Translations under genes and position numbers: made by a program
The notes under the pieces: model-generated
The model's input: only the letters and a program-made list of their open reading frames with translations
The model's database searches: none
Told to the model about the DNA's origin: nothing
Source of the DNA: Mesostigma viride
Lineage: Eukaryota > Streptophyta > Mesostigmatophyceae > Mesostigmatales > Mesostigmataceae
Direction: 5' to 3'
DNA: 64,000 nt
NCBI GenBank assembly: GCA_009746045.1
Contig: RPFO01000256.1
Coordinates: 2,436,943 to 2,500,942 of the forward strand
Shown here: piece by piece, positions 11,178 through 21,595 of the stretch
Layout: every line of letters starts with the position of its first letter
How positions within the stretch are numbered: position 1 is the stretch's first letter

Positions 11178-11528
11178 CTATCTCTCACCCGTCGGAATAA
11201 AACCCACGTAGATCCCCTGCTCATCGGGAAAACGTTTGCGGATAGCTTTGAAAATCTCTTCCGGAAGTTCCTTGGCAGTTCCATCATCATTAATCCAGCC
11301 CAGCATGGCGGAAAACCAACGATAAGCAGCGTTCCTGAAAATGTTATTGGTATTATCGATGGCGGTTGGGGGTACGTGGTTGCGGCCAGCTGAACCGAGA
11401 GCAATAAGACTTTCCCGACTGCAAATACTTTCCAACGGGATTTCGCTATATCCGTTCGAAATTTTCCACGCTGAAACGGCCGACATTGCCTCAATTTCAC
11501 GCTGCATATCCACGCCCTGATCCGCCAT
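11178..11528 (-). CDS. Small ORF upstream of the transposase, inside the same element
   Basis: It encodes 116 residues from an ATG at 11,528 (MADQGVDMQREIEAMSAVSA...). The frame stays open further upstream into the terminal palindrome, but without an ATG. No family is recognised. It contains an aromatic segment (AAYRWFSAMLGWINDDG) and an acidic/basic C-terminal part ending GIYVGFIPTGER. Lying between the element's end and the transposase, on the same strand with a 42-base gap, it could be a second transposon protein or a 5' exon. I could not place a convincing splice site linking the two. Confidence 0.45.
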   Translation of the reverse strand: MADQGVDMQREIEAMSAVSAWKISNGYSEIPLESICSRESLIALGSAGRNHVPPTAIDNTNNIFRNAAYRWFSAMLGWINDDGTAKELPEEIFKAIRKRFPDEQGIYVGFIPTGER

Positions 11529-11559
11529 CGCACCCCAGCCCTCACCCGAATTTCGCCTC

Positions 11560-11634
11560 ACACGTGAATTTGTGGTCCGGTTCCGGCGCGAATTTTTTGG
11601 CGCCAAAAAATTCGGGCATGTCCCGTCCCCTTAA
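11560..11634 (-). repeat. Transposon end with 24-bp perfect palindrome and TTAA
   Basis: On the minus strand the sequence reads TTAA, GGGGACGGGACATGCCC, then GAATTTTTTGGCG and its exact complement, then GCGCCGGAACCGG and CACGTGTG. The same order is present in plus sense from 21,596 with about 80 percent identity. This identifies both as ends of one transposon family. Confidence 0.82.
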
Positions 11635-11814
11635 TTTAAAATGACAAAAATGTACCTGTATTGCTAGCAAATGTCACCAAGATGACGTCCGATCGATACC
11701 AAACTTTGTACGAGGTCTATTTTGGTTGCAAACATCATGCATGACAATTTTCAGCATAAAAAGACAAACTTCGGTACGAAGTACATTTTGCGTGCTGGAG
11801 TACATTCTTAATGG

Positions 11815-12893
11815 CTGGTAGGGGTTCGAGCCAGGCTTGGACATCCTTAACGTGAAAGAGCACGGCGGGGTTAGACCTGGTTACCGCCTTGCCGATCTGA
11901 TTTATGCGGATGATACCACCCTCATCGAGAGCCCCGAGCACATTCAGACCTGGCTGGACTGCCTGGGCCTGGAGGCTCGGGCGGTGGGGCTGGAGATTAG
12001 TGTCAAAACTGAGGCGATGGTGGTAGGAGCATCCAGTAAACCACCGCTGCCGCGCCTGCTCGACGGGACGGAGGTCCCGTTCCGCGACCGCTTCAAGCTG
12101 CTGGGGAGCTGGCTTCCTGACACCGCCGACGATGTGGACACCCGCATCGGCCTTGCCTGGGCCAAGCTCCGTTCGCTCACACCCTACTGGCGCTCGAAGG
12201 GCCTTCACGGGCACCGCAAGCGCATGCTCTTCAAGGTCCTCGTCCTCACGGTGCTCACGTATGGCGCCGAGGCGTGGACCCTCACACCCAAACTGGCAGC
12301 TCGGCTCGACGGCACAGTTTACAGGATGCTCCGGCAGGTCCTTAATGTAGGTTTTTCCGAGCGTCCGTCATCAGAGTCTTTGTATCATGGCATGCCTCGT
12401 GTTTCGGACGAGATTAGGCAGCGTAGGATAGCATTTGTAGGACACCTTGCACGCACCAGCCAGGTCGACACCACCCTCGGTCTGGCCGGCCCCCAGCGGC
12501 TTGGACAGCCAGGGCGGCACATTCTGACCTGGCCTGGCCCCAAGGACATTCCCAAAAGGGTAGGGAAACCTGTCACGAACTACGTTCAGATGTTGCTGGA
12601 CGACCTAGTGGTCCCAGCCCAGTTTGAGCACCGCATCCACTCTCTCTCCCGTCTTTGGACTGCCATGCAGGACAAGACGCGGTGGAAGAAGATTGTCAAG
12701 GCGCACACGCCCGACCCTGTGGGCAAGCCACCTCCCCCCAAGCGGAGGAGGCGTTTTGATGAGTAGTGCAGTTAGGATTTTCTAGATAGAGTTAGGATAG
12801 TTCGATCACGCGGCTTCCTCCACCCCATCCATCATGAAATATGTGCTACATGACCTCCCCACGGAGGCATGTTATAATTTAATTTAATTTAAT
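11815..12893 (+). mobile_element. 5'-truncated non-LTR retrotransposon (LINE-C)
   Basis: The element starts inside the reverse transcriptase domain, just upstream of YADD, and runs through the 3' UTR. The UTR carries a hairpin at 12,854-12,867 (CCTCC, loop CCAC, GGAGG) and ends in an ATTTA/TTTAA repeat tail. Truncation at the 5' end with an intact 3' end is the usual product of target-primed reverse transcription. It is related to LINE-A and LINE-B but clearly diverged from both. Confidence 0.85.
11837..12766 (+). pseudogene. Reverse transcriptase C-terminal fragment (LINE-C)
   Basis: About 309 residues, open with no ATG at its start. Motif C is LADLIYADDTTLIE, about 17 residues in. Next come GLEISVKTEAM and RFKLLGSWLP, then the thumb-like region with LTYGAEAWTLTPKL, and the RRIAFVGHLARTSQVDT motif typical of the C-terminal region in this type of LINE. 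The end is basic (PPPPKRRRRFDE). The frame is undamaged although the 5' part is missing, so insertion was probably recent. Confidence 0.85.
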
Positions 12894-13409
12894 TTAATAG
12901 CCCAGAGAAGGGGCATTAATGGCCTATAATACATTCTAAGCTAGACTTCCTGCAAGGGTGGGAATGTAAACGACACTTGCTCAAGGTGCACCAGGGCACC
13001 TGCACCCTCATGATCTATCACGCTATGCCCAGCTAAGGGGGAGCATGTCATGTGGGGGAAGATCATCATAGCTATACTCCTACACACACAGATCTCGAAT
13101 GATTTATCTAGTACCAAATCCGACAGGCTTGCATTACTCCCCGGAAAGGAGACCTTTTGCGGATGACTGTAGGTGTCAGTTGGCGATGCCTTAGGATCAG
13201 GAGACGTCCGTCCTGTAGTCAGCAAAAGTTGGTGCGAGAGGTCCCCAGTTCGATTCCGGCCTGGATTCATTTGCAGATCGCGTTTTCCGCGGACCGGCAC
13301 TGAACGCAAATGGTTTTCACCTTTGCGGCGTGCCAAATCAGAATAGCTATACAAAAGCTAGAGCGTGGCATCTCAGCAGAGAGCAGCTCTCTGCATGGGC
13401 ACAGCATAA
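12893..13409 (-). mobile_element. Half-LINE 3' UTR fragment, split by a SINE-like insertion
   Basis: 12,893-13,067 and 13,353-13,409 are the reverse complement of the 3' region around 50,640-50,880, including the GAATGTATTATAGGCC and CATTCCCACC words. The two parts are contiguous in the 50-kb copy, which therefore gives the empty site for the insertion at 13,078-13,342. Confidence 0.85.
13078..13342 (+). mobile_element. SINE-like insertion, 265 bp, with 10-bp target duplication
   Basis: The segment is flanked by ATAGCTATAC at 13,068-13,077 and 13,343-13,352. The corresponding site near 50,705 has the sequence once, with no insertion. A B-box-like AGTTCGATTCC lies near 13,249 and a weaker A-box-like TAGTCAGCAAAAGTTGG about 35 bases earlier, so a tRNA-derived SINE is plausible. 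A proper tRNA T-stem does not form. The left ~130 bases recur at 63,868-64,000. Confidence 0.8.
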
Positions 13410-13466
13410 CGATATAAAAGCGGGGACATTTATCAAGGAGAAAACCAGCGCAGGCCAGAAATCGGC

Positions 13467-14047
13467 CTTTATGTCAACAAGAAACTGTGGAAGCCCCCCC
13501 GGGCTCCCCCGGGATAGAGCACGAGTTCAAGCTAGTTGTCTAGATGGGGGATAATCGATTATGGGATAGCTTAGGCATTACAGCACTTGAAATGATATTA
13601 GCGCCCAGCGTTATAGTACCTTCAATTAGCTCTGCATGGCACCTTGTGGCCATCCGCTTGCGCCTTAGCCGACGTCTTGAGGCCACCTCACCTTTGTAGC
13701 ATCAGCTATGCGTCAGCCTACCTAGCTATGCATGCCGGTATTGCACTGGTTGTACTGCATCGACAGTGTTGCACCCCGGCACCATGCTGTGAAGAGAGCG
13801 CTCTGTGGCCTGCCCACTTGCGGCAGTGAGAGAAGCTAGGGCGCCCAGTCCCTCCTTCTCGCTGTGTATATAGGGTTGAAGGTTCCTTGACTCTGTACCA
13901 TTGGCACCCACGTGACGCAGTCACGTGCTAATTAATTAATTAATTAACTAATTAATTAATTAATTAATTAATTAATTAACTAATTAATTAATTAATTAAT
14001 TAATTATTTATTTATTTATTTAATTATTTATTTAATTATTTATTTAA
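13467..14047 (+). mobile_element. Non-LTR element 3' region with long (TTAA)n/(TTTA)n tail
   Basis: 13,467-13,927 is about 90 percent identical to 34,858-35,339, where it follows an ORF1 C-terminal fragment; here only the last codons (YVNKKLWKPP-like) and the 3' UTR remain. It ends with the hairpin CACGTGAC-GCA-GTCACGTG at 13,909-13,927, then ~115 bases of TTAA, TAAC and TTTA repeats. This tail is the longest in the window. Confidence 0.82.
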
Positions 14048-14794
14048 TACTGTTTAGATGGCGCGCGCTCGTAGCCAGGTTTGACAACTAATTTAAGTAG
14101 TGCAATGGCGCAGGATTTGCTGAAGCGTCATTGATCAGCATTTTGAAAATAGCTCATTAAAACTGAGGAACCAGAGCCTTGGCCTTGGACGATCGAGGTC
14201 GTTGTTCTCAATCGTTTCTCTCCCAGCTCATGTGCATTGAACTGGTTTGTGGTCTTCATATCGTACGTGGGGATGCGTCATCGAGGATCGATATACTTCC
14301 ATACATAATATAGCTGCTCGTTCCGGATCGCACGTGATCCCCCTGCCAGCCGGTGCACTCAGATCATCGAGTTGCGTAATCGCCCGCATCCGCCTGCATT
14401 CCCCTCGCACTTTCGTAAGCACGTGGCACCCGGCCCCTGATATTTGCGGATCGAACCAGTTGCATGCAGTTGCTTGTGAAATCTGACGAAGCTCTGCATG
14501 CAGGACTTCCCTTGAAACTCGCCCACGTACTTGCGCGCAGTGCCAGAGGAGTTTGTCGATGCGTTCAATAGATCGACATCCCGGCCGGCCTCAGAAATTC
14601 TAACGAGATTAGCATAGTACTCCGTGGCATTCCCATGCACATTCATGACACGCAAGCACGGTGAAAAATGGGTTTTGGACTAAAAACTCAGAAACTCGCG
14701 GAAAGGCCTGAGCCCTTGGGTTCGCGGAAACTGTGCGCGGGTTTGCGACGCGGCGCACAGGCTTTTAGCTTCAAGCTTCAAAACTTCGCGCAGG

Positions 14795-15340
14795 GGCGAC
14801 TATTTAGCGCCGCGTCGGTCCGGTGACTTTGTTTACTCCGTTGGTTGGATCTGCATCTACGGCGTTTGTAGGTTGTTTCGAAACCCGGTCGATGAGATTT
14901 AACGGAGAAGTCGTGTATATAACTGACCCTTTTTTGACAAATATCTGTGAAAATGTAAAAGTCGAAATGAATTAAACGGCTTGGCTGATGTTGACGTCCT
15001 AACTACAAGTTAACGCCAATCGAAACAAGCCTCCAAAAGTATATCTTGATAGAGGCATGCCTCTTATTTTAATTTCCACTCAAGGACTCGGAGGTGGAGT
15101 TTTGAGTTTGGACTCGAGCCAATACAGTAGAAAGGGTCTTGCGCGACATTGTAAAATGCCTGGAATCGAGGCGATTTCGCGCCGCGTTGGTCGTGACGTT
15201 GTTTGCTCTCTTGGATCTGCATCTACGGCGTTCATGGGTTGTTTCAAACCCTGTCGATGAGATTTGACGGAGAAGTAGAGTAAATATAAGTGATCCGACA
15301 CATCGGTGAAAATCTAAGTCGGAGCTAAGGCCGTCCGAAT
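14795..15340 (+). repeat. Direct repeat pair ~370 bp apart in intergenic DNA
   Basis: 14,795-14,990 and 15,166-15,340 share GGATCTGCATCTACGGCGTT, TGTCGATGAGATTTGACGGA (GGTCGATGAG in the first copy), GAGAAGT and GTGAAAAT in the same order, with a GCGCCGCGT start. No coding function is seen. The rest of 14,048-15,730 holds nothing recognisable apart from a ~60-base stretch near 14,600-14,660 that recurs at 29,391-29,450. Confidence 0.75.
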
Positions 15341-15816
15341 TGAACTTGACTTCGCGTAGTAGGTGAAAAACAAGCCAACAACCCATCCCGTCTTCAATTC
15401 CTTGAGGACTTATGCTCATGAGACGCAGTTACGTGTAAATTAGCAAAGTAATTAATTAATGTGAAAAAAGCAGAGAAAAAAATAAATAAAACATCCCAGG
15501 TCACCTGGGCAGTTGGACTGGTTGCTTGCTAGCAAACAACCAAGGAAAACAATAACAAATACTACTTTTAAGTTTAATCCCCAAGGCAGTGGGGAACAAC
15601 TAAAGCCAGTGTCATAAATGCAAAGCTTTTAGATCCAAATCTGCACTGCCAGCTGGTACACAAACCAACAAACAAAGGATTGCAAATAAATTAAGCCCTT
15701 GGGGGAGCCTTCCTTGGCATCAAACCCATTCCAGGCAATTGCCAAACACAAATTGGCTGAATACTATCTCCGACTCGCTAAATGGGGGCGGTCTACCGGG
15801 CAACCCTTCTGATAAT

Positions 15817-15821
15817 TTACA
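15817..15821 (-). terminator. Candidate TGTAA polyadenylation signal
   Basis: On the minus strand TGTAA lies 13 bases after the stop codon of the propeller gene. TGTAA is the usual signal in chlorophycean green algae. The 3' UTR would be very short, so a later signal may be the one used. Confidence 0.3.
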
Positions 15822-15833
15822 CCAGGTCATTGT

Positions 15834-18587
15834 TCAAGTGCGGCAGACGCCATTGTCCTCGCAGCCCTTTGCGCTGCACTGCGGGCACCAGGGTGACCCC
15901 TTGCATTTGGACCCATCGCACTGATTGGACGGGCACAGGAGCTGGCCGCACTTCTTGAAGGTGGGGGTCACCGTGAGCGCGGTCAGCGTCTGGCCCTTGT
16001 TGCCCAGGCCGAAATTGTTGTAGCCCGAACCGACGTAGATGTTGCCCATCACCACCGACGGCCCGCTGGCCACTGATGCGTTCACCGAGTACGAGGCCAG
16101 CAGCGCACCGCTGGTGGCGTTCAGGAAGGAGAGCCGGCCGCTGGGATCCATGGAGCCATACATCACAACGCCGTTTGCCACTGTTACAGGCGCCTGGCTC
16201 AGCGCGTTGAGCGCGGCGTTACCCATCTGGGGCGCCGGGTTGGCGTAAGTCCACAGGATGGTCCCGTCCCAAGCATCCAGCGCCGACACCAGGCCGCCCG
16301 TGGGCACAAAGCCGGTGTTGACGACCTTGAGCGCGGCCGTGTCCAGCGGCCGGTGGAAGTAGTTGTTGTTGCTCACATAGACGCGGCTGCCGTCCGTGGC
16401 CGAGCCCCACATCATGCCCCCGATGACGCCCCCTGGGCCAACCTGCTTCCACCACTCCACCGCGCCGGAGTCGGGCCGGAGGCCCCAGGCAATGCCGGCC
16501 TTCTGGCCGACCGCGAGCAGCTGCTTGCAGCCCGTGTACGTCGTGGTCTTGGTGGTGGTCCGGCCGTTCACCACCGTCGTGGTCGTCACGCTGCTGTTGC
16601 GGCACGTGGTGTACAGCATGGGCGCCTGGCCAAAGTCGTAGTCCGGCCCGGCGACGGATGGGCAGTTGGGGTTGGCACCGCCTGAGAAGCAGGCCGCATT
16701 CCACGCGTCTGCCCCGCCCAGCTTGGTCGCCCAGCGGGTGAGGCCGGTCTCCAACTCCACCGCGACAACCGAGTTGCGGTAGTTGGTCGCGCCATGGACC
16801 TCATTCTCGCAACGCAGCTGCTCCTCCACGTTGGCGTCCGTGAGCTCGCCCAGGCGCTCCAGGCAGGCCTCCACCGCGTCCGGCATCTGGTAGTTGTCGC
16901 CTGTGGCAATGTACGCCACGCCGCGCGCGGGGTCAATCGCGGGGTTGGAGCCCCAGACGGACGCCCCGCTCCAGCCCACGTGGTCGGGCACTGAGAACCA
17001 GTTCCAGAGAATCGTGCCATCCCTCACATCAATCTTGTGGAATGAGCCGCGGAAGTCGCAGCAGGGGTATCCCATGGCTGCGGCACGCGCCTCCTCGAGC
17101 GAGCTCAGGCCAATGTAGGCGTAGCCATTGTAGATGGAGGGTGACTGCGTCACGAGCGCCGCAGGGTGGTCGCTCAGCTTGGCCTTCCAGATGTAGGCAC
17201 CCGTGGCCGCATTGAGCGCCAGCACGTAGGGGTACCCCCCAATGCCGCTGCGCATCGTGCCCAGGATGATGCGCGCCGAGTTGAGGGAGTTGTCCTCCAG
17301 CAGGCGCCGGCTGCCGCCGCTGCTGCTCACGCGCACAAACGCGAAGCCTGTACGGGACATGACCGATGGTGCGTCACTGTCCGGCACATCCACCCCCGCG
17401 CCCTTGAGCAGCTGCACCACGCTCTGCTTCCAGATCTGGACCCCCGTCTGCGCGTTCAGGCAGAAGATGCTTCCGCCGTCGAGCGAGCCGCTGCCCCAGG
17501 ACGAGAAGTAGACCGAGCCGTTGTACACCATGGGCGTGGAGCTCACGTCACCGTCGGTGGTGAAGTTCCAGGCCTTCCTCACCGAGGAGATGGAGGTGGG
17601 GCTCACCGCGATCTCCTCCGTCGCACTGCGCGAGTTGTGGATGTCGTTGCTGGCCTGGGCCCAGCCCCGGTTCAGCACGCACGAGGTGCGCGCCTTGTTC
17701 GCCATGTAGTCCGTCGGGCACGAGCTGCAGACGGCAGTGGAGACGGTGCCACCGGGGCTCACGGTGGTCGACGAGCAGGGCTTGCAGGTCATGTAGGTGT
17801 TGTTGACGTTGTTGCTGGCTTGGCCGACGTTCCCGGGCGCACAGTTGCACTTGCCATCCTCGGTGAGCACGTACGAGGCGTTGAAGCAGGTGGCGCAGCG
17901 GAAGGCGGACGCGCAGATTCCGCAGGCGCCCGTGCTGGGGCACCCGCTGCTGTAGACGGGTGGCGGCGACGGTGAGGGAGGTGGCGGTGGCGAGCGAGGG
18001 GGTGGAGGGGACGATGGTGGGGGGCGCGGAGAGGGGGGAGGATTCGGGGGCGGGGGCGGAGACGGGGATGGGGCCACACATGCACCTGTCGCCGTCAGCA
18101 CGTACTGGTTCTGGTCAATGTTGTTCTGGTAACCGAGAGAGCAGCTGACGCGCAGGCTGATCTTGCTGGCGGGCTGCGACGCTGGGATGCTGAGCGTGGT
18201 GGCGAAGGACGTCATCGCGGTCTGCGTGAAGATGCGCGAGCCTGTGCAGCCCGAGGGCACCGTGTCCCCAAAGGGGAACAACCTGGACACGTTCGCCGTC
18301 ATGAACATGTAGCGGCTGCCGGAGGGGAAGCCGATCGTCAGCGTGTAATTCCTGCCAGCACACACGGTGGTGGTGATCTCCCCCGTCGTGGTGGTGATGG
18401 TGAACGAGACACCCGAGTTGCTGAAGAGCGAGTCGGGGACCGGGTGGAAATTGGAGGACAGAGTCGCCGCAGACGGGTGGTCGATGCAGCCGACCTTGTT
18501 GGCGTTGATATACTTAGTCACCCAAAAGGACGGGTAGGCGCTGGCCAGGGGTGCCGCGGCCAGCAGGGCCAGCAGCACCACGAGCAT
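15834..18587 (-). CDS. Secreted PQQ-propeller protein (polyvinyl-alcohol-dehydrogenase-like) with Hyp-rich linker
   Basis: 917 residues, no introns. I chose the ATG at 18,587 because it starts a classic signal peptide (LVVLLALLAAAPLASA); the frame is open to an ATG at 18,773 but that extension is not signal-like. Residues ~18-170: Cys-containing beta-rich domain (GCIDHPSA, GRNYTLTIGFPSG), vaguely Reeler-like. 173-210: SPSPPPPPNPPPSPRPPP-type linker typical of hydroxyproline-rich algal wall proteins. 215-303: Cys-rich EGF/ephrin-receptor-like modules. ~310-870: eight-blade-type PQQ beta-propeller with TTDGDVSSTPMVYNGSVYFS, FSVPDHVGWSGASVWGSNPA and ARGVAYIATGDNYQMPDA, as in PVA dehydrogenases. 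877-917: second Cys-rich tail. By family it may be a PQQ or sugar oxidoreductase, but no c-type haem CXXCH is seen and the substrate is unknown. Extracellular or wall location is inferred. Confidence 0.88.
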   Translation of the reverse strand: MLVVLLALLAAAPLASAYPSFWVTKYINANKVGCIDHPSAATLSSNFHPVPDSLFSNSGVSFTITTTTGEITTTVCAGRNYTLTIGFPSGSRYMFMTANVSRLFPFGDTVPSGCTGSRIFTQTAMTSFATTLSIPASQPASKISLRVSCSLGYQNNIDQNQYVLTATGACVAPSPSPPPPPNPPPSPRPPPSSPPPPRSPPPPPSPSPPPVYSSGCPSTGACGICASAFRCATCFNASYVLTEDGKCNCAPGNVGQASNNVNNTYMTCKPCSSTTVSPGGTVSTAVCSSCPTDYMANKARTSCVLNRGWAQASNDIHNSRSATEEIAVSPTSISSVRKAWNFTTDGDVSSTPMVYNGSVYFSSWGSGSLDGGSIFCLNAQTGVQIWKQSVVQLLKGAGVDVPDSDAPSVMSRTGFAFVRVSSSGGSRRLLEDNSLNSARIILGTMRSGIGGYPYVLALNAATGAYIWKAKLSDHPAALVTQSPSIYNGYAYIGLSSLEEARAAAMGYPCCDFRGSFHKIDVRDGTILWNWFSVPDHVGWSGASVWGSNPAIDPARGVAYIATGDNYQMPDAVEACLERLGELTDANVEEQLRCENEVHGATNYRNSVVAVELETGLTRWATKLGGADAWNAACFSGGANPNCPSVAGPDYDFGQAPMLYTTCRNSSVTTTTVVNGRTTTKTTTYTGCKQLLAVGQKAGIAWGLRPDSGAVEWWKQVGPGGVIGGMMWGSATDGSRVYVSNNNYFHRPLDTAALKVVNTGFVPTGGLVSALDAWDGTILWTYANPAPQMGNAALNALSQAPVTVANGVVMYGSMDPSGRLSFLNATSGALLASYSVNASVASGPSVVMGNIYVGSGYNNFGLGNKGQTLTALTVTPTFKKCGQLLCPSNQCDGSKCKGSPWCPQCSAKGCEDNGVCRT

Positions 18588-18789
18588 GCGCGCCCGCGAG
18601 CAGAGCGTACGCGCCTGCAAGCAGCAAGGGACAATCGACGAAGATTGGTTGGACGACAAATGGTTGGAAAGCGTTGCCCACGACTTAGGTTGGATGAGAA
18701 GCGGTGGTGTTGAAAGGCAAATTACAGGATGGCGCGATGAGTGCACAACAACAACGACGACCTGCAGAAACATTTGTTCTCACCATTAG

Positions 18790-20085
18790 GAACACTTTTC
18801 GACTTGGAAGACAACGTAAGAAGGTCCTTGGCCGGAGTGTGCCTTGACACTAATGAGGGTTGGACCGAGTGTTTCGCGTCCAGGTGCTAGATTAGTTTAT
18901 GCGACACGATCCGCGGAGCTGTGATGACAGCGAAGAGCACTGCCAACCAGGCATACGCCAAGAGAATGCCCCGGAAGCCGGAGCCGGCGTCAACCAAAAA
19001 ACTTACAAGAACGGCGCTGTCAGCACCGAACCCTGAATCCTAAAACCTAGATGCTAGGCCCAGCACCATGTAATGAGGCAACTTTAGTAGAACAAAACAC
19101 CAGGTTCACAAAATGCGATGGATTTCGGGGCTGGTTGCTTGAGGGTTTGGGATGTAAGGCCGCAGGCTTTTGTAGCTGTGGAGTATGTGTGGCCGAGCCG
19201 CGCATAATTTGGCATCTGTCAAGCGAGAGATTGCGTAGGCAACCGGTGCTGATGATCAATTTTTTTCGGCGGCGTTGTGTCTATCCAGCTAGACCTATGT
19301 TGACATATCTTTTGTCCAAGTGGACATGTCGGTCTAGTTGGCACATTGTGGTGTATCCGCAGCCACCACTTTTGGCGGCGCGGAAAAAGTGCACGGACAC
19401 CCGTGACGTAAGTAGCAGTGATCTCGCCAAGCTCATTGCCCGATGCATACGTAACACGCACAGTCCCTGAGTTCGATTCCCGCCAATATGAATGATGCAA
19501 CACACCAGGAACAGCCAGGAACACACTGTCACTTTGTTCTGGACATCACGCACCCGCAAACGCGCACTTTTCAACCTTCGTAGCTACAAATGACAGCTTA
19601 TTGGGACAGCTTGTCAGCTTGTCAGTGATGAATTGGAGTGAATTGGCATCTGATTATCGTCGTGACTCGGATTGACGCGGATTGCGTGGGATCCTGATCG
19701 ATCGCATTTAATCGATTCTGATGGCATCGACACTGAAACTGAACTGAACGTCTGGCGTCAGTCAGTTTAGTCCATATAATTACTCCATATTGCACGGCCG
19801 GCATGCACGGGACTGGACTGAAAGATTTTTTGGTAATTTGCAGCCGGTGCTGAACCTGGGTGACGAGTCACACGTGACAGCAGGGTACGGACTGTCCAAC
19901 CGTGATCGCTGTCCGCTTACTGCTTGGAACGACGTTGTCCTGTGTCCAATGGACACATGTTGGACTGGAAGGTTGGCGGCCGGTTCCCGACCGGTTCCTC
20001 ACCTGTCGGGCCCGCAGTCCAACATTGTCCAACATTCGGGGCAGACGCAAGTAAACAGAACCTGTGGCAGGCGACTACAAAATTA
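18790..20085. other. Intergenic region upstream of the propeller gene
   Basis: It should hold the propeller gene's promoter, but no TATA box or other element stands out. A tRNA B-box-like GAGTTCGATTCCC lies near 19,470 without a foldable tRNA and may be an old SINE. No gene is supported. Confidence 0.4.
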
Positions 20086-20089
20086 TTAT

Positions 20090-21590
20090 TCACGTCCGCT
20101 GCTATGGCGGTGCGAACAACCGACTGGGGCGAGAGCATGGCTTGACGTATTGGAATGAAAATTTGTAGGCATCATCCCTAGGTCTTATAAATGCTATATC
20201 CTTAGCCGTGAATCATTTGAAAATGCGTAGGTATGTCTCGAGGTGATGTCGCGGTGCAGCAAATCGTGTGGCCGGCTGGCGATGACAGTGCGAATTCTAC
20301 TTATTGCTCGGCAGAAAAAGTTGGGAATTTTGCGCATTGATGAGTTCGGTATGTCATTCCTAGCACATTTGATCGTCAATGGCAGCCAGGACATGCTTGA
20401 GGTTACGTTCGTGGGGTGGGCGTGCTAGCTCCTGCAAACAAGGTAATCTGCGGTTTCGACCAGGTACGTTTTAGCCTTTTAACATGTCTCAGTGACCGCG
20501 CATGTGTCATATATTGTTTCGATATCAGTCTTGGGGCTGTAATCGAGGCTTCATGACTGTCTTGCTGTTAACTTACTGTTGATTTTCTGTGCATAGGCTT
20601 GTGGTGGTTGGGTAGTAATGCTACCTCGGCCAGATTTTGGACGAGATTTGACTGCTTTTAGCGTATGCTACAACATCAATGATGGTAACGGCATATATCG
20701 TTTGTAAGAATGATTATTGTGATGATACGATGCTTTCCGTTGCTTAAACAACTCAGGGAGAGTGTTTTTCTGTCCAGTTCTAGGCATGTATGCTGGCCAA
20801 GTCCGCCTTCTTTTTGTGTGTTTGTTGTGTGTTAGAGACATGGAGATGCCTGGGATCTGCTTTTGGATTGCCTGGGATCAGCAAGTTGCTACTTTTGTTT
20901 CTTTCCTTTTTTCTTGTATTTTGAAGTTGTTTGTAGCCTATAGGATGCGTTGGCAATCGGCTCCTTGCATGTGCCTTCTACACCTGCTTTATGCCCAATA
21001 GCACTGCATGCTCAATATTATATAGCATGAGCTGCCGTTATATATGCTGGAAATGTGTTGGAGGATGCATGTGTGGCCACTGGCCAGTTATGATGTTTTG
21101 TGCCACATTGGGATAGGAAACCACAACGGTGGTGCTAGCCAACCACCCCCAAAAAACTTGGTCCTGTTTTTAGGACTGAGAAATGTTGGGCTTTTTGCTA
21201 GCTAGCTTGTGCGATTCTGTGGCATGTCATGTGGTGAATGTATTGATGGCATGCCTGTGATACAATCTAATTGCCTTTGAAATTCCAGGGCATACTGATT
21301 TGTACAAGTTGTCCATATTGCATGATGTATGTCTCAAATCCCATTTTTCCGTATCCCCTTGGGGTTGGCGCTATTTATAGCACCCAAAAGTCTTTGATAT
21401 GGGACCAATGGCACGCCCCCAAATAAATATCAAAGAGACAACCAGTGCATATATAACATAATATTACCAGTGCATATATAACATAATTTGAGTGATTTCA
21501 CTCTGCTGTAAGTAATTATATTTTTAATATATAACATAAATGCGAGCTTGGTACCAAGGTGTAGCCACAACAGAAACTGGTAATGTGGCA
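20090..21590 (+). repeat. Long interspersed non-coding repeat, copy 1
   Basis: This aligns collinearly with 40,350-41,740 in the same orientation, at roughly 65-75 percent identity by eye. Shared landmarks in order: CTATGGCGGTGCRAA, ATGGCTTGACGTATTGGA, AAGGTAATCTGC, TTTTGTGCCAC, TTGGGATAGGAAACC, GATGGCATGCCTGTGAT, GGTGCTATTTATAGCA and GCTTGGTWCCAAGG. Neither copy has a conserved open frame. A ~100-base insertion (21,440-21,540) in this copy carries the dispersed 95-bp repeat. Divergence this high with conserved order suggests an old mobile element or a conserved non-coding transcript. Confidence 0.8.
21488..21533 (+). repeat. Dispersed ~95-bp repeat, copy 2 (core only)
   Basis: Carries the hairpin GAGTGATTTCACTC and the AT-rich end seen at 42,090-42,137. 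It is preceded by two copies of GTGCATATATAACATAAT. Confidence 0.75.
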
Positions 21591-21595
21591 ATATG

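Larger units (their letters stand above)
9669..11634 (-). mobile_element. Truncated DNA transposon with Mutator/Kolobok-like transposase
   Basis: The right end is defined by TTAA at 11,631-11,634 next to a terminal sequence that reads, on the minus strand, GGGGACGGGACATGCCCG and then a long perfect palindrome centred on GGCGCC. The same terminal layout occurs at 21,596. No matching left end is present, and the transposase frame stops before its last catalytic region, so the left part has been lost. TTAA-flanked ends fit the Kolobok or piggyBac insertion habit; the protein decides against piggyBac. Confidence 0.72.

Noticed and set aside
13180-13270. tRNA-like B box (AGTTCGATTCC) as a tRNA gene
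   Set aside because: The T-stem has two mispairs and no acceptor stem or anticodon arm forms; it lies inside a mobile insertion, so SINE-like is a better label.
16219-18363. Several 70-270-codon frames overlapping the propeller gene on both strands
   Set aside because: GC-rich shadow frames of a well-supported gene; compositionally biased and without motifs.
18588-18773. Longer N-terminus for the propeller protein
   Set aside because: The 62 extra residues are not signal-like, whereas the ATG at 18,587 begins a textbook signal peptide.
19440-19500. Second tRNA-like B box (GAGTTCGATTCCC)
   Set aside because: Same failure to fold; only a possible SINE relic.
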